NCBI GenBank assembly: GCA_016290995.1
Contig: JAEEVR010000001.1
Location: 193,612 to 257,611 of the forward strand
DNA from: Treponema sp.
GTDB taxonomy: Bacteria > Spirochaetota > Spirochaetia > Treponematales > Treponemataceae
Length of the DNA stretch: 64,000 nucleotides
Reading direction: 5' to 3'
In this document: positions 25,038 through 34,456 of the stretch, piece after piece
Numbering within the stretch: position 1 is the first letter of the stretch
Layout: every line of letters starts with the position of its first letter
Program-made: the position numbers and the translations under genes
The notes under the pieces: model-generated
What the model saw: the letters and a program-made list of their open reading frames with translations, nothing else
What the model was told of the DNA's origin: nothing
Databases searched by the model: none

Positions 25038-25937
25038 ATGAAGAAGATTTTTGTAATTCTTGCGTTCATCGCTTTTTCGGCCGGCGCTTTTGCCAGAGAT
25101 TATTCGGCCGCGGACGTTAACAATTGCCTTAGCGATTTGTCAATTATAATGAATAAAACCCTCCCCAACGCGGCCAGCCAGCAAAACGTATATTCGCAGG
25201 CCTGGATTGGAAAGGTCTTTCCTTCCGCTCCGCCGCATTTTGCCGTTGGCCTTGAAGCGGGCGTGACAAAGCTTGACTTGTCTCCTTTGGGAACGGTCGC
25301 CGAAATCTTTAAGGTTGGAAGCCTTCCCAACACCTTCATTTATCCGACCATAACGGGCAATGTCAGGGTGGGCGGCTTTTTCCTGCCCTTTGACTTTGGT
25401 TTTTCTTGCATGTACATGAATTTTTCAAAGCTCAAGGCTGTGTCTGACGGTTTTGGAGTCAAATTCTTTGACATCGGAGGCGACGTTCGCTACGCCTTGC
25501 TAAAGGGCGAGGGCGCCTTGCCGCAAATTTCCCTTGGACTTGGCTATTATTACTTGGGCGGAAAAATTTCCTTGGACAAGGACGGAGTCAGCGCCGGAAT
25601 CGAATACGCCACCCACACGCTTTTTGGCCAGGTTCAAGTTTCAAAAACCTTCCTTTTCTTTACGCCGTTTATCGGCTTTAGGGGAATTTTCTCAAAAAGC
25701 GACACAAAATGGAATTGGGCCGTCACCGACGAAAGAATCGCGTCGGCCGCTTCATATATCGGAACGGAAAATTCCGGCAGCGGATCGGAAAAGGCCTCTT
25801 GGACGGATTACTTCATTCCGCAGATTTACGGCGGATTCGGCATAAAAGCAAGCTTCTTTGCCTTGAACCTTTCGGGCTCTTATGACTTTAAGCATTCAAT
25901 TTGGAACGGAAATTTGAGCATGCGCTTCCAAATGTGA
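25038..25937 (+). CDS. Outer-membrane beta-barrel-like protein
   Basis: 299 residues with a signal peptide (MKKIFVILAFIAFSAGAFA). The mature part alternates hydrophobic and polar residues in short strands (VGGFFLPFDFGFSCMYMNF, ISLGLGYYYLGGKIS, FGQVQVSKTFLFFTPFIGF) and ends in an amphipathic strand SMRFQM, as expected of a porin-like barrel. No named family is recognised. Start chosen at the signal peptide; there is no Shine-Dalgarno and the -10 box is seven bases upstream. Confidence 0.65.
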   Translation: MKKIFVILAFIAFSAGAFARDYSAADVNNCLSDLSIIMNKTLPNAASQQNVYSQAWIGKVFPSAPPHFAVGLEAGVTKLDLSPLGTVAEIFKVGSLPNTFIYPTITGNVRVGGFFLPFDFGFSCMYMNFSKLKAVSDGFGVKFFDIGGDVRYALLKGEGALPQISLGLGYYYLGGKISLDKDGVSAGIEYATHTLFGQVQVSKTFLFFTPFIGFRGIFSKSDTKWNWAVTDERIASAASYIGTENSGSGSEKASWTDYFIPQIYGGFGIKASFFALNLSGSYDFKHSIWNGNLSMRFQM

Positions 25938-25942
25938 CATCC

Positions 25943-25971
25943 TTGAAACATATTGCGCTTTTCTATATAAT
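25943..25971 (+). promoter_or_regulatory. Promoter placed directly before the ankyrin gene
   Basis: TTGAAA (25943-25948), 17 bases, TATAAT (25966-25971), then six bases to the ATG. Predicts a leaderless mRNA covering the ankyrin-murG-cvpA run. Confidence 0.75.
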
Positions 25972-25977
25972 TGAAGA

Positions 25978-26874
25978 ATGAATTGGCTTATTGTTTACAC
26001 TGGAAAAAATTCGTCAAAAAACGACGAATTAAAGCAGTTTTTTAAAAAGAATAAAATCAAGGCAAAGAGTTTCCTATACGAAAAAGACACGGAACTTTCT
26101 GTAAATACCCTTCCTTCAATGCTAAAAGGCGTCAGCCACTGCGTCATTCTTGACGGAAAGGCTCCCGCAAAGAACGCTTCTTTTGCTTGGGGCTATCTTT
26201 TGGGAGCGGGCGTTTTGGTTTACGCGCTAAAGGACGACTTTACCGCTTCCGCCAAAAAATGCGGCCAGCTAAAGGATTTTGACTCATTTGAAAAGCTTTT
26301 TGGCTATATAAGCAAAAACATCGCCTCCATCGCCCTTGAGGACAAAAAGAAGGCCGCTTGGGCAAAGCTCTTTGACACGGGCAATCCCTTTACCGGCGAC
26401 GCGCTTTCGGTTCACGTAAAAAAAGACAACCGCGACGTTGTCCAGACTTACCTTGACGCCGGAATGAGCCTTAACGAGCGCGACGCGGAAGGCACTCCGA
26501 TGCTTAACGTGGCTATCCGCGCCGAACAAATCGAAGAAGTAAAATGGATGCTTGAGCATGACATTGATCTTAACGCCGTTTCAAAGGACCGCGGCTATTC
26601 CGCCCTTATGGACTGCGTTTGGAAAAAGAATCTTGAGCTTGCCAAAATTTTGGTCGCAAAAAAAGCCAACCTTGACTTTGTTTCCGCCGACAACCAATCG
26701 GCCTTGGCCCTTGCCGTAGGCGAAGGAAACGCCGACATGGTAAAGCTTTTGTCCGACGCCGGCGCCAACCCCGACAAGTTTGACGCTTTGGGAATGTCGC
26801 CTTGGACTTACGCAAAACTCTTTAAGCGCCAAGACTTGCTTTCTTTGATGGAAAAGAACCACCATGGACAATAA
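25978..26874 (+). CDS. Ankyrin-repeat protein with an unassigned N-terminal domain
   Basis: 298 residues, cytoplasmic. Residues 1-110 look like a small alpha/beta fold (MNWLIVYTGKNSSKN, VSHCVILDGKAPAKN); the second half carries about four ankyrin repeats (EGTPMLNVAIRAEQIEEVKW, GYSALMDCVWKKNLELAKIL, NQSALALAVGEGNADMVKLL), a protein-binding scaffold. Its end overlaps the murG start by 11 bases, so it is cotranscribed with a cell-wall gene, and a link to envelope synthesis is possible but unproven. Confidence 0.75.
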   Translation: MNWLIVYTGKNSSKNDELKQFFKKNKIKAKSFLYEKDTELSVNTLPSMLKGVSHCVILDGKAPAKNASFAWGYLLGAGVLVYALKDDFTASAKKCGQLKDFDSFEKLFGYISKNIASIALEDKKKAAWAKLFDTGNPFTGDALSVHVKKDNRDVVQTYLDAGMSLNERDAEGTPMLNVAIRAEQIEEVKWMLEHDIDLNAVSKDRGYSALMDCVWKKNLELAKILVAKKANLDFVSADNQSALALAVGEGNADMVKLLSDAGANPDKFDALGMSPWTYAKLFKRQDLLSLMEKNHHGQ

Positions 26875-28042
26875 GACGCTTGTTGTCGCCTTTACCGGCG
26901 GCGGAACTGGCGGACACATTTATCCAGGCCTTGCAGTCGCCGACGCTTTTAGGCAAAAAGTCATTCAGTCAGGAATTCTCCAGGACGGAAAAAAACTCCG
27001 CGTGATTTGGATCGGCTCTCTTTCCAAGATGGACAAGAGCATCGTGACAAATTCTTTGGACAAGAACGGAAACAAGTCCGCGGACAAATTTTACGGAATC
27101 CCCAGCGGAAAGATGCGCCGCTATTTTTCTTTAAGGAACTTTATCGACGTATTTAAAATATTCTTTGGCTTTGTGGCGGCTTTCTTTATTTTGTTAAAGA
27201 ACAGGCCGGCCTTTTTGTTTTCAAAGGGCGGCTTTGTTTCCGTTCCGCCTTGCATTGCGGCCAGACTTTTAAAGATAAAGCTTTACACGCACGAATGCGA
27301 CTTTACTCCGGGCCTTGCCACAAGAATCAACTCCAAGTTCGCCAACAAGGTTTTGCTAAGCTACGAGGAGACGCGCGACTTTTTTGCGGGCGGCTCCACT
27401 TCAAAATTTGTGGTGACTGGAAATCCCGTGCGCCCTGTGTTTTACGAAACAAATCCCGCCGCCGGCTTGGAATTTTTGGGCGTGACAAAAGAGCAAAAAA
27501 AGAAAAAGCCTATATTGCTTGTGACTGGCGGCTCCTTGGGCGCGGCTCAAATCAACGAACTTGTTTGGAAAAACCTTTCTTGGCTTTGCCAAAAATTCAT
27601 CGTTGTCCACCAAACGGGCCAAAAGAACGCCGCGCTCTTGCCCCAAGACTTGTCGCAGGAAGAAAAAGACAATTACCATCCTTACGCCTTTATTTACAAG
27701 GAAATGCCGGACGTTATTTCGGCGGCGGACCTTGTCCTTTCGCGAGCGGGAGCCAATTCGATTTGGGAATGCGCTGTTTTGGAAAAGCCGATGGTCTTGA
27801 TTCCTTTGGAGGGAGCGGGAACGCGCGGCGACCAAGTTGACAACGCCGAATACTTTGAGCGCCAGGGCGCGGCCGTCGTGATTAAAAAAAGCGGAATGAC
27901 CGAGTCTTCTTTGCAAAGCGCCTTGTCGTCATTCTTGAGCGCCGCGCAAAGAAAAAATTACAAGCTTGCCTGCAATAAGCTTTGCGGAACGGAAAGGCCC
28001 GCGGAAAAAATCGCGCAAATATTGCTTGAGGGGATGCAATGA
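26864..28042 (+). CDS. murG: MurG, lipid II-forming GlcNAc transferase
   Basis: Adds GlcNAc to lipid I on the inner face of the cytoplasmic membrane, completing lipid II. 392 residues, somewhat longer than the usual 355 or so. The glycine loop GGGTGGHIYPGLAVAD is near the N-terminus; the UDP-sugar site RAGANSIWECAVL and IPLEGAGTRGDQ is in the C-terminal Rossmann domain. The order ankyrin-murG-cvpA with tight overlaps indicates one operon. Confidence 0.95.
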   Translation: MDNKTLVVAFTGGGTGGHIYPGLAVADAFRQKVIQSGILQDGKKLRVIWIGSLSKMDKSIVTNSLDKNGNKSADKFYGIPSGKMRRYFSLRNFIDVFKIFFGFVAAFFILLKNRPAFLFSKGGFVSVPPCIAARLLKIKLYTHECDFTPGLATRINSKFANKVLLSYEETRDFFAGGSTSKFVVTGNPVRPVFYETNPAAGLEFLGVTKEQKKKKPILLVTGGSLGAAQINELVWKNLSWLCQKFIVVHQTGQKNAALLPQDLSQEEKDNYHPYAFIYKEMPDVISAADLVLSRAGANSIWECAVLEKPMVLIPLEGAGTRGDQVDNAEYFERQGAAVVIKKSGMTESSLQSALSSFLSAAQRKNYKLACNKLCGTERPAEKIAQILLEGMQ

Positions 28043-28485
28043 ACGTTTTGGACTACATCCTGATCGCCATTTTGTTGATATTCGTAATTCGCGGTTTTGT
28101 CCGCGGTTTGATAAACGAAATTTTTGGCTTTGGCTCTTTTATCATCCCCTTGCTTTTGGGAATTTTGTTCTATCAAAAAATGGGAGCGGTTTTCGCCCCG
28201 TCAATGAATTTAATTGTCGCGAATGTCTTGGGCTTTTTGGTTGTTTTTATTTGCGCCTTTGTCCTTATCAAGATAATCCAGCTTTTGGTCAAGACGATTT
28301 TTTCGGGTCCGATATTGAACAGCTTGGACAAAACCTTGGGCCTTCTTATGGGCTTTGCCGAAGGCGGCGCCTTGGTCTTTTTGATTTTGGTCGCCTTGGT
28401 CGAGATAAAGGGAAAGATAGACACCAGCGCCTTGCTTGAAGGCAGCGTGGTTTATGAATTGGTCGAAAGAGCGTTTCCTGCGTAA
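28039..28485 (+). CDS. CvpA-family membrane protein
   Basis: 148 residues with four hydrophobic helices and the family opening NVLDYILIAILLIFVIRGFV followed by RGLINEIFGF. CvpA relatives are inner-membrane proteins associated with colicin V secretion in E. coli and envelope homeostasis elsewhere; the molecular role is unclear. ATG overlaps the murG stop. Confidence 0.85.
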   Translation: MNVLDYILIAILLIFVIRGFVRGLINEIFGFGSFIIPLLLGILFYQKMGAVFAPSMNLIVANVLGFLVVFICAFVLIKIIQLLVKTIFSGPILNSLDKTLGLLMGFAEGGALVFLILVALVEIKGKIDTSALLEGSVVYELVERAFPA

Positions 28486-28506
28486 ACAAAAGGGGAGTGT
28501 AAAAAA

Positions 28507-29721
28507 GTGTTTGACAATTTGCTTTATCAAAGCGCCGCTAAACTCTTGGAAGACGACATCGTTCAGTCAAAGCTCCCCGGAGCCGTTTTGTTTTGCGGAA
28601 ACGATTCTTGCGGAAAGCTGACCGCCGCGTTGGAGACGGCCCGCGTCCTTTCTTGCACGGCAAGCCCGCGCGGAAAATGGTCTTGCACATGTCCTTCTTG
28701 CTTAAAGCACAAGGCTTTGGTAAGCCCCAACCTTATGCTCTTGGGCCCGCGCGACTGCTCGCTTGAGATTCACGCGGCTTGCAGGGCTTTTGTCAATTCC
28801 GCATCGATGAACGACAGCCATGTCACCGCCACCCGCTATCTTTTTTTGCGCTCAGTCCGCAAATTGCAAAACCGCTTTAACCAAGCCTTGTGGCAAGACA
28901 GCGACAAGCTTAGCAAAATCGCCGCCATCACAAGCGAGCTTGACGAGTACATGGAAGAGCTTGACATTGAGCATGAGCTTCCGGACATAAAGGACGTCGA
29001 AAAGGACGCGCAAAAAATCGTTGAGCTTTGCGAAAAGCTTGAAGGCGATTTTTTGTACGACTCGATTCCGATTTTGCAAATAAGAAACCTTTCAACTTGG
29101 GCCCATATCGGAGCGGCTTCGGGAACAAAGGTCATAATCATAGAAAAAGCCGAGCGTATGCTGGAAGGCGTGCGAAACGCCTTGCTAAAAATCTTGGAGG
29201 AGCCGCCGGCCAACACATTGTTCATTCTTACGACTTCAAGAAAGAACGCGGTGATGCCCACGATTTTGTCCCGCTTGCGCCCCTATAATTTTTCTACAAG
29301 AACGCAGGAGCAGGAAAAAGAAATCATCGACCGCGTTTTCCATGACGGAGCGGTGGCTCTTGGCTCCGGAGGCTCTTTGATCCAGCATTACTTGGAAGGC
29401 TTTTTGCCAGTCCGCCCCGAAGCGATAGAAAAGCGCGCCTCTGACTTTTTTGACCAAATCTTTGAAGGAAAAATTCCTGACATAGCCGACTTGATAAAGA
29501 ATTGCGGAAAGTTTGAGCCGCGCGTTTTGTTCAGGCTCTTTTTGACCTCGTTGGAAGCGAAAAGCCGCCAATTCTTTTCCAGCGCCGCCGGAAGCCAAAA
29601 GGCTTTGGAAATTTCAAAGGCCTTGCGCGAGTCTTGGCTTAACGTTTCGACGTACAACCAAGGAATCCAAGCCGCTTTGGAAGAGTTGCTTTGCGCCTTG
29701 GCCAGGGAGCGCAAGCGGTGA
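28507..29721 (+). CDS. holB: DNA polymerase III delta prime (clamp-loader) subunit
   Basis: Clamp-loader subunit of the replicative polymerase, 404 residues. It has the AAA+ fold of the tau/delta prime family with four Cys typical of the zinc module (CTCPSCLKH region near residue 60), KVIIIEKAERM in place of Walker B and ALLKILEEPPANTLFILTTS as the sensor region. The P-loop is degenerate (GNDSCGKLT), which fits delta prime, not the ATP-binding tau subunit. GTG start with GGGGAG upstream. A stretch of about 60 residues (130-190) is an insert relative to E. coli HolB. Confidence 0.85.
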   Translation: MFDNLLYQSAAKLLEDDIVQSKLPGAVLFCGNDSCGKLTAALETARVLSCTASPRGKWSCTCPSCLKHKALVSPNLMLLGPRDCSLEIHAACRAFVNSASMNDSHVTATRYLFLRSVRKLQNRFNQALWQDSDKLSKIAAITSELDEYMEELDIEHELPDIKDVEKDAQKIVELCEKLEGDFLYDSIPILQIRNLSTWAHIGAASGTKVIIIEKAERMLEGVRNALLKILEEPPANTLFILTTSRKNAVMPTILSRLRPYNFSTRTQEQEKEIIDRVFHDGAVALGSGGSLIQHYLEGFLPVRPEAIEKRASDFFDQIFEGKIPDIADLIKNCGKFEPRVLFRLFLTSLEAKSRQFFSSAAGSQKALEISKALRESWLNVSTYNQGIQAALEELLCALARERKR

Positions 29722-30917
29722 AAAGTTTTAACAAGAGCGTCGCGCAAAAACTTTCAAAGCTTTCTGACTCTCAAATCCAAGAGCTTTTTTCCTCGATAAG
29801 TTCAGAGCGCGACACGCTTTCTTCGATAATCGAATCGCTTTCCTTGGGCCTTGTGATTTTGGACAAGGACTACAAGCTGCTTTTGATAAACAAGGCGGCG
29901 GAACGTTGCCTGCCCTTGACGACTAGGCCTCTTCCAAAAAACGCTGCCAATTTCTGCGAGTTTGTCGCCGACAAAAGCGTGGCGGACTTTCTAAAAACTT
30001 GCTTTGAAAAAAACAAGACCAACGCAAGCGAAGAGTTTTCGGTTCAGGCCAGCGATGGCAGGATCCGATTTATCCAGATAAGCCTTTCGTCCTTGGTAAA
30101 AGAAGAAAAGCTTGACGGCTGCATTATGTCCGTGCGCGACATGACAGAGCAAAGAAACCAAGAAATTCTTTTGCACAGAATGGAAAGCTTGGCCGGCCTT
30201 ACAAACTTGGCCGCCAGCGTCGCGCACGAAATAAAAAATCCGCTTGGCGCGATTAGCATCCACATCCAGCTTTTGCAAAAGGCGATAAAAAAGGCGCGCG
30301 AGTCCGACGGCCTTTTGCCCGACCAAAAATTTTTGGAAAAATACATCGACGTTGTCAACGACGAAATAGCCAACCTTAATAAAATCGTGATGGACTTTTT
30401 GTTTGCGGTTAGGCCGATTAGCGCGACTTTTGAATTGCTTGAGCCCAATCCGCTTTTGCAAAAATTCGCCGAATTTTTTACGCCGGAGTTTGCAAGCAAG
30501 AACGTTGAGCTAAAGCTTGACCTTTGTTCCGACACAAGCAGGCTTTTGCTTGACCAAAAGCTTTTGCGCGAGGTGGTCGCCAATTTGGCGCAAAACGCGC
30601 TGGCCGCGATTCAAGACAAGTTTGGCGGAAAGAAAGGCGGAGTCTTTGAAATCCATTCCGCCGTAAAGGACAACAAGTTTGTGATTTTGATAAAGGACAA
30701 CGGCGTCGGAATGAGCCAAGAAATTTTGGCCCGCGTCTTTGAGCCTTACTACACCACAAAGGCCAGCGGAACAGGTTTGGGCTTGACGATGGTTTACAAA
30801 ATCGTAAAAGAATTTTCAGGCGACATACAAGTTGAGTCAAAGGAAGGCGAGGGAAGCGCCTTTATTATAAGCTTGCCTGTTCCGCAAACCGACAAGCGGC
30901 TTTTGGAGTCAAAATGA
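29718..30917 (+). CDS. PAS-containing sensor histidine kinase (NtrB/AtoS type)
   Basis: Soluble kinase that should phosphorylate the adjacent response regulator. 399 residues: PAS domain about 35-150 (LSLGLVILDKDYKLLLINKA), HisKA with the phosphorylated His in SVAHEIKNPLGAI near 174, and the HATPase with NALAAIQD, DNGVGM and GTGLGLTMV. GTG start inside GTGA overlapping the holB stop. No membrane segment, so it senses a cytoplasmic signal. Confidence 0.9.
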   Translation: MKSFNKSVAQKLSKLSDSQIQELFSSISSERDTLSSIIESLSLGLVILDKDYKLLLINKAAERCLPLTTRPLPKNAANFCEFVADKSVADFLKTCFEKNKTNASEEFSVQASDGRIRFIQISLSSLVKEEKLDGCIMSVRDMTEQRNQEILLHRMESLAGLTNLAASVAHEIKNPLGAISIHIQLLQKAIKKARESDGLLPDQKFLEKYIDVVNDEIANLNKIVMDFLFAVRPISATFELLEPNPLLQKFAEFFTPEFASKNVELKLDLCSDTSRLLLDQKLLREVVANLAQNALAAIQDKFGGKKGGVFEIHSAVKDNKFVILIKDNGVGMSQEILARVFEPYYTTKASGTGLGLTMVYKIVKEFSGDIQVESKEGEGSAFIISLPVPQTDKRLLESK

Positions 30918-32269
30918 AATTTACGATTCTTGTAATTGACGACGAAAAAAACATTCGCGAAGGCTTGGGCGCCGCCTTTGAGATGGAAGGCTACGAAGTC
31001 CGCTTGGCTTCAAACGGCCAGGAAGGCTTGGACCAAATCGCAAAGGGCGACATTGACTTGGTCGTCACAGACCTCCGCATGGACGGAATAAGCGGCGAAG
31101 AAGTTTTGCGCCGAGTCACAACCCAAAATCCCGGCATACCCGTAATTGTTCTTACCGGCCACGGAAGCATTGACGCCGCCGTTGACGCGATGAGAAACGG
31201 CGCCTACGACTTTTTGACAAAGCCTTTGAACCTTGACCAACTTTTGATGATCGCCAAGCGGGCCTTGCAAGGCCGCGAGCTTTCGCTCCAGCACAAGGAG
31301 CTAAAGGCGCAAGTTGACCAAACAAAGTCCCTTGAGGGGATGATCGGAAAAAGCGCCGCAATGCAAAAAATCGCGGAGTTGATAAAAAAAGTCGCGCCCT
31401 CAAAGGCCAGCGTCTTGATTACCGGCGAAAGCGGCGTTGGAAAAGAAGTCGTCGCCGACGCGATCCACGCCTTGTCTGGCCGCAAGGACCACGAGTGCGT
31501 GAAAGTTCACTGCGCCGCGCTTAGCGAGACCCTTTTGGAGTCCGAGCTTTTTGGCCACGAAAAGGGCGCTTACACCGGCGCGGACCAAATGGCAAAAGGC
31601 CGCTTTGAGCTTGCCCACAATTCCACGATATTCCTTGACGAGATCGGCGAGATAGACCAAGCGACGCAAGTAAAGCTTTTGCGCGTCCTGCAGGAAAAAA
31701 AGTTTGAGCGCGTGGGCGGAAGCCAAACGATAGAAGTGGACGTTCGCGTCGTGGCCGCCACAAACAAAAATTTGGAGGAGCTGGTCAAGCAAGGAAAGTT
31801 CCGCGAAGACCTCTTTTACCGCCTTAACGTCGTCCGCATAGAGGTTCCTCCGCTAAGGGAGCGAAAGGACGACATTCCGCTTTTGATCGCCCACTTCCTA
31901 AAAGAGTTTGAGGCCGAGGCCAAGGATTTGGGAAAGACCATAACGGGCGTGGACAGCCGCGCCCGCAGCGCCCTTTACAAGTACGATTGGCCCGGAAACA
32001 TTCGCGAGCTTAGGAACTGCATGGAAAGCGCCGTCGTAATGTGTTCGGGCGGCGAGATAACGCTTGACGATCTTCCTCCTACAATCAGCAAGGCCACGGC
32101 CGCCGAGAACATCACGATTCCTGCGGGCTCCACGCTTGAGGAAGCCGAAAAAATCGTAATCGAGCAAACCTTGGCCGCCAACAAGGGCAACAAGAGCAAG
32201 ACCGCCGAGCTTTTGGGCATCGGCCGCAAGACCCTGCAGCGCAAGCTTGGCGAGCCGGAGGAAGACTAG
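30914..32269 (+). CDS. Sigma-54-dependent response regulator (NtrC/AtoC type)
   Basis: Transcription activator that remodels sigma-54 RNA polymerase when phosphorylated. 451 residues: receiver (1-120) with the acceptor Asp in VVTDLRMDG, AAA+ domain (about 140-380) with Walker A GESGVGKE, the sigma-54 contact loop GAYTGA and Walker B STIFLDEIGEI, and a Fis-type helix-turn-helix at the C-terminus (NKSKTAELLGIGRKTLQRKL). Forms a two-gene unit with the upstream kinase (ATGA overlap). Confidence 0.95.
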   Translation: MKFTILVIDDEKNIREGLGAAFEMEGYEVRLASNGQEGLDQIAKGDIDLVVTDLRMDGISGEEVLRRVTTQNPGIPVIVLTGHGSIDAAVDAMRNGAYDFLTKPLNLDQLLMIAKRALQGRELSLQHKELKAQVDQTKSLEGMIGKSAAMQKIAELIKKVAPSKASVLITGESGVGKEVVADAIHALSGRKDHECVKVHCAALSETLLESELFGHEKGAYTGADQMAKGRFELAHNSTIFLDEIGEIDQATQVKLLRVLQEKKFERVGGSQTIEVDVRVVAATNKNLEELVKQGKFREDLFYRLNVVRIEVPPLRERKDDIPLLIAHFLKEFEAEAKDLGKTITGVDSRARSALYKYDWPGNIRELRNCMESAVVMCSGGEITLDDLPPTISKATAAENITIPAGSTLEEAEKIVIEQTLAANKGNKSKTAELLGIGRKTLQRKLGEPEED

Positions 32270-32352
32270 TCCGCTCGTGTCGTCGAACGGTTGACCTTAA
32301 TCGTTTGTTCGAGCGGTTTCACCGCGTCCTACGGACGCTTCCTGGGATTTTG

Positions 32353-32381
32353 TTGACCAATGAGCCTTCTTCTATTATAAT
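32353..32381 (+). promoter_or_regulatory. Promoter placed directly before tatT
   Basis: TTGACC (32353-32358), 17 bases, TATAAT (32376-32381), then seven bases to ATG 32389. The strongest example in the window of a consensus-like promoter that leaves no room for a ribosome site. Confidence 0.85.
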
Positions 32382-32388
32382 CAATCTT

Positions 32389-33366
32389 ATGAAAACTCTT
32401 GTAAAAACTTTCGCGCTGGCGGCTTTGGTCGCCTCTAGCGCAAGCTTATTTTCCTGCAAGTCCATGATCGCCAACAAGTTGGGCGACGCGGCCGCCGGTT
32501 CCGACAAAAAAGGAGCCGCCATTCCTAAAAAGGCCGACGCTCCCGACATGATGATGGCCTTTATGGGCGAAAAAGATCCAAAAATCATCGCCGAAGTCCT
32601 TCCGATGATCGTAAAAATGTACGAAATCTTGGCCCTCCAAAACCCAAGCCATCAAGGCCTTCAAATAATGGCGGGCCAGCTTAACGTAATGTACGGAAAC
32701 CTTTGCGCGCAGACGCCGGCCGAAAGCCTTCCCATAACGGAACTTGAAAAGCAAGTCGCGGAGTTCAACCGCGCCAAGTACCATTACCTAAAGGGCCGCC
32801 AGTACATCCTTGACGTTTTTGAAAGCCGCTGGCCCGGCTTTGAGAAGGCCTTTTTATCCAGCGACGCTGACGCGATCAAAGCCGCCGTTTCAAACATTAC
32901 AAAGAACGACGTCAACGCGGCCTACTGGGCGGGCGGAGCCAGCCTTATCGCTTGGTCGCTCGACCCCTTGGACGTTGACGCGCTTTCTTCTATACAAGGG
33001 CCTGTCGCTCTGCTTGAAAAGGCGGCCAGCCTTGACCCGGACTACAACAAGGGAGCGATATGGGACGCCCTTTGCCAGTTCTACACCGCCGCTCCGATTG
33101 ACTTTGGCGGAGACTATGACCGCGGCCTTGAATGCTACGAAAAGGCCCTCAAGGCTTCCGGCGGAAACGCTCCCGGAATTTACATCACTTACGCCCAAAG
33201 CGTTTGCAAGCCCAACGGCGACCGCGACGGTTTTATAGAAAACTTGAACAAGGCTTTGGCCATAAATCCCGACGACGACCCCTCAAGCCGCCTTATGTGC
33301 GTCTTGAACCAGCAAAAGGCCCAGTACCTTTTGGACCATGTTGACGATTACTTTGTCGTTTGGTAA
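32389..33366 (+). CDS. tatT: TatT, TPR lipoprotein of a TRAP transporter
   Basis: Periplasmic lipoprotein thought to form a trimer that shields a hydrophobic ligand for the TRAP solute receptor. 325 residues: lipobox ASLFSC (Cys near 23) and helical TPR-like repeats, including the pair GGDYDRGLECYEKALKASGG and RDGFIENLNKALAINPDD near the C-terminus. The order with the following two genes is that of Treponema pallidum Tp0956-Tp0958. Start chosen at the signal peptide after a -10 box, with no Shine-Dalgarno. Confidence 0.88.
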   Translation: MKTLVKTFALAALVASSASLFSCKSMIANKLGDAAAGSDKKGAAIPKKADAPDMMMAFMGEKDPKIIAEVLPMIVKMYEILALQNPSHQGLQIMAGQLNVMYGNLCAQTPAESLPITELEKQVAEFNRAKYHYLKGRQYILDVFESRWPGFEKAFLSSDADAIKAAVSNITKNDVNAAYWAGGASLIAWSLDPLDVDALSSIQGPVALLEKAASLDPDYNKGAIWDALCQFYTAAPIDFGGDYDRGLECYEKALKASGGNAPGIYITYAQSVCKPNGDRDGFIENLNKALAINPDDDPSSRLMCVLNQQKAQYLLDHVDDYFVVW

Positions 33367-33421
33367 AATATTGTGTTACAAAAATTAGGGAAATTACTTT
33401 CTTTATAGTGGAGAATTTGCT

Positions 33422-34456
33422 ATGAAAATGATTAAGAAAATCGCGGCCGTCCTTTTGGCGGCTTCTTTGGCGGGAACTCTTTCCGCAAAAACTATCATCA
33501 AAGTGGCGTCTGTCGCTCCGGCCCGCTCCTCTTGGGACGTTGACCAGAGAACGATTTCGGCCGACTGGGCCAGAATCACAGGCGGCGAGGTCGAACTTCA
33601 GTTTATGAACTCTGACTCGATGGGCGGAGAGGCTGGAGTCACCAAAAAGCTCAATTCCGTTCGCCCCGGACAAAAGCCTCCGATCGGCGGAGCGGTATTC
33701 ACTTCGCTTGGAATCGACTCTTTCTGTCCCGAAAGCCACATTATGACCCTTTGCGTTCCCCTTATGTTCAGAAATCAGGCGGAAGTCAACGCGGTGTTGG
33801 ACGAATTCACTCCCGAAATGCAAAAGCCCTTGGAAGCCAAAGGCTACACGGTTTTGGGCTTCTTTAACATCGGCTGGTGCTGCTTCTTTACAAAGAACCC
33901 GGTTCACACTCCGGCCGACCTTAAAAAGCAGCGCCTTACAGTAGGCGGAAACACTTCTCCGATGTTGGCCAACGCCTTTAAGGCCGCCGGCTACCTTACG
34001 ATGGACGTTCCGACTGACAAGCTTTTGCAGAGCATGAAAAGCCCGGGAGGTGTCGAAGGCGTCTTTACGATTCCGATGTACGGATACGCCGCCCAGTATT
34101 ACAAGACGCTCACCAACATTCTTAACGTTCCCTTGTGCCCTGTAATGGTAACCTTCATCATCTCAAAGGCTGAATGGGACGCGATTCCCGACAAGTTCAA
34201 GCCGGAGCTTATGGCCAGCATCAAGAGGGCCGAAAAGAAATTCATCGAAGCTCAGCAAAAGAACGATTCGGAGTATCTAAAGCGATGCGAGACTGGCGGA
34301 GCGACAGTGTACAACCCCAACGCGGCCGAGCTTCAGGCTTGGACCGACGAGTTCACCGACAAGGCCCGCTATATGTACGATCCCAAAACTCCTGTGGCCG
34401 ACAAGGACTTTTACGAAAGAATCACGGCCTTCCTTAAAAAGTTTAGAGGCAACTAA
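33422..34456 (+). CDS. tatP: TatP, periplasmic solute-binding protein of the TRAP transporter (DctP family)
   Basis: Captures the substrate in the periplasm. 344 residues with a signal peptide ending LSA and the DctP fold (TIIKVASVAPARSSWDVDQR, ITGGEVELQFMNSDSMGGEA, LGFFNIGWCCFFTKNPVHTP). The Arg usually clamping a carboxylate would be in KKQRLTVGGN, where the family has LKGLKIRV-like sequence, so substrate class is uncertain. GGAG precedes the ATG. Coupled to the permease gene by TAATG. Confidence 0.9.
   Translation: MKMIKKIAAVLLAASLAGTLSAKTIIKVASVAPARSSWDVDQRTISADWARITGGEVELQFMNSDSMGGEAGVTKKLNSVRPGQKPPIGGAVFTSLGIDSFCPESHIMTLCVPLMFRNQAEVNAVLDEFTPEMQKPLEAKGYTVLGFFNIGWCCFFTKNPVHTPADLKKQRLTVGGNTSPMLANAFKAAGYLTMDVPTDKLLQSMKSPGGVEGVFTIPMYGYAAQYYKTLTNILNVPLCPVMVTFIISKAEWDAIPDKFKPELMASIKRAEKKFIEAQQKNDSEYLKRCETGGATVYNPNAAELQAWTDEFTDKARYMYDPKTPVADKDFYERITAFLKKFRGN

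Noticed and set aside
32270..32352. Terminator after the sigma-54 regulator
   Set aside because: Imperfect pairings such as CGAACG/CGTTTG are visible but there is no T run, so I could not support a rho-independent terminator.
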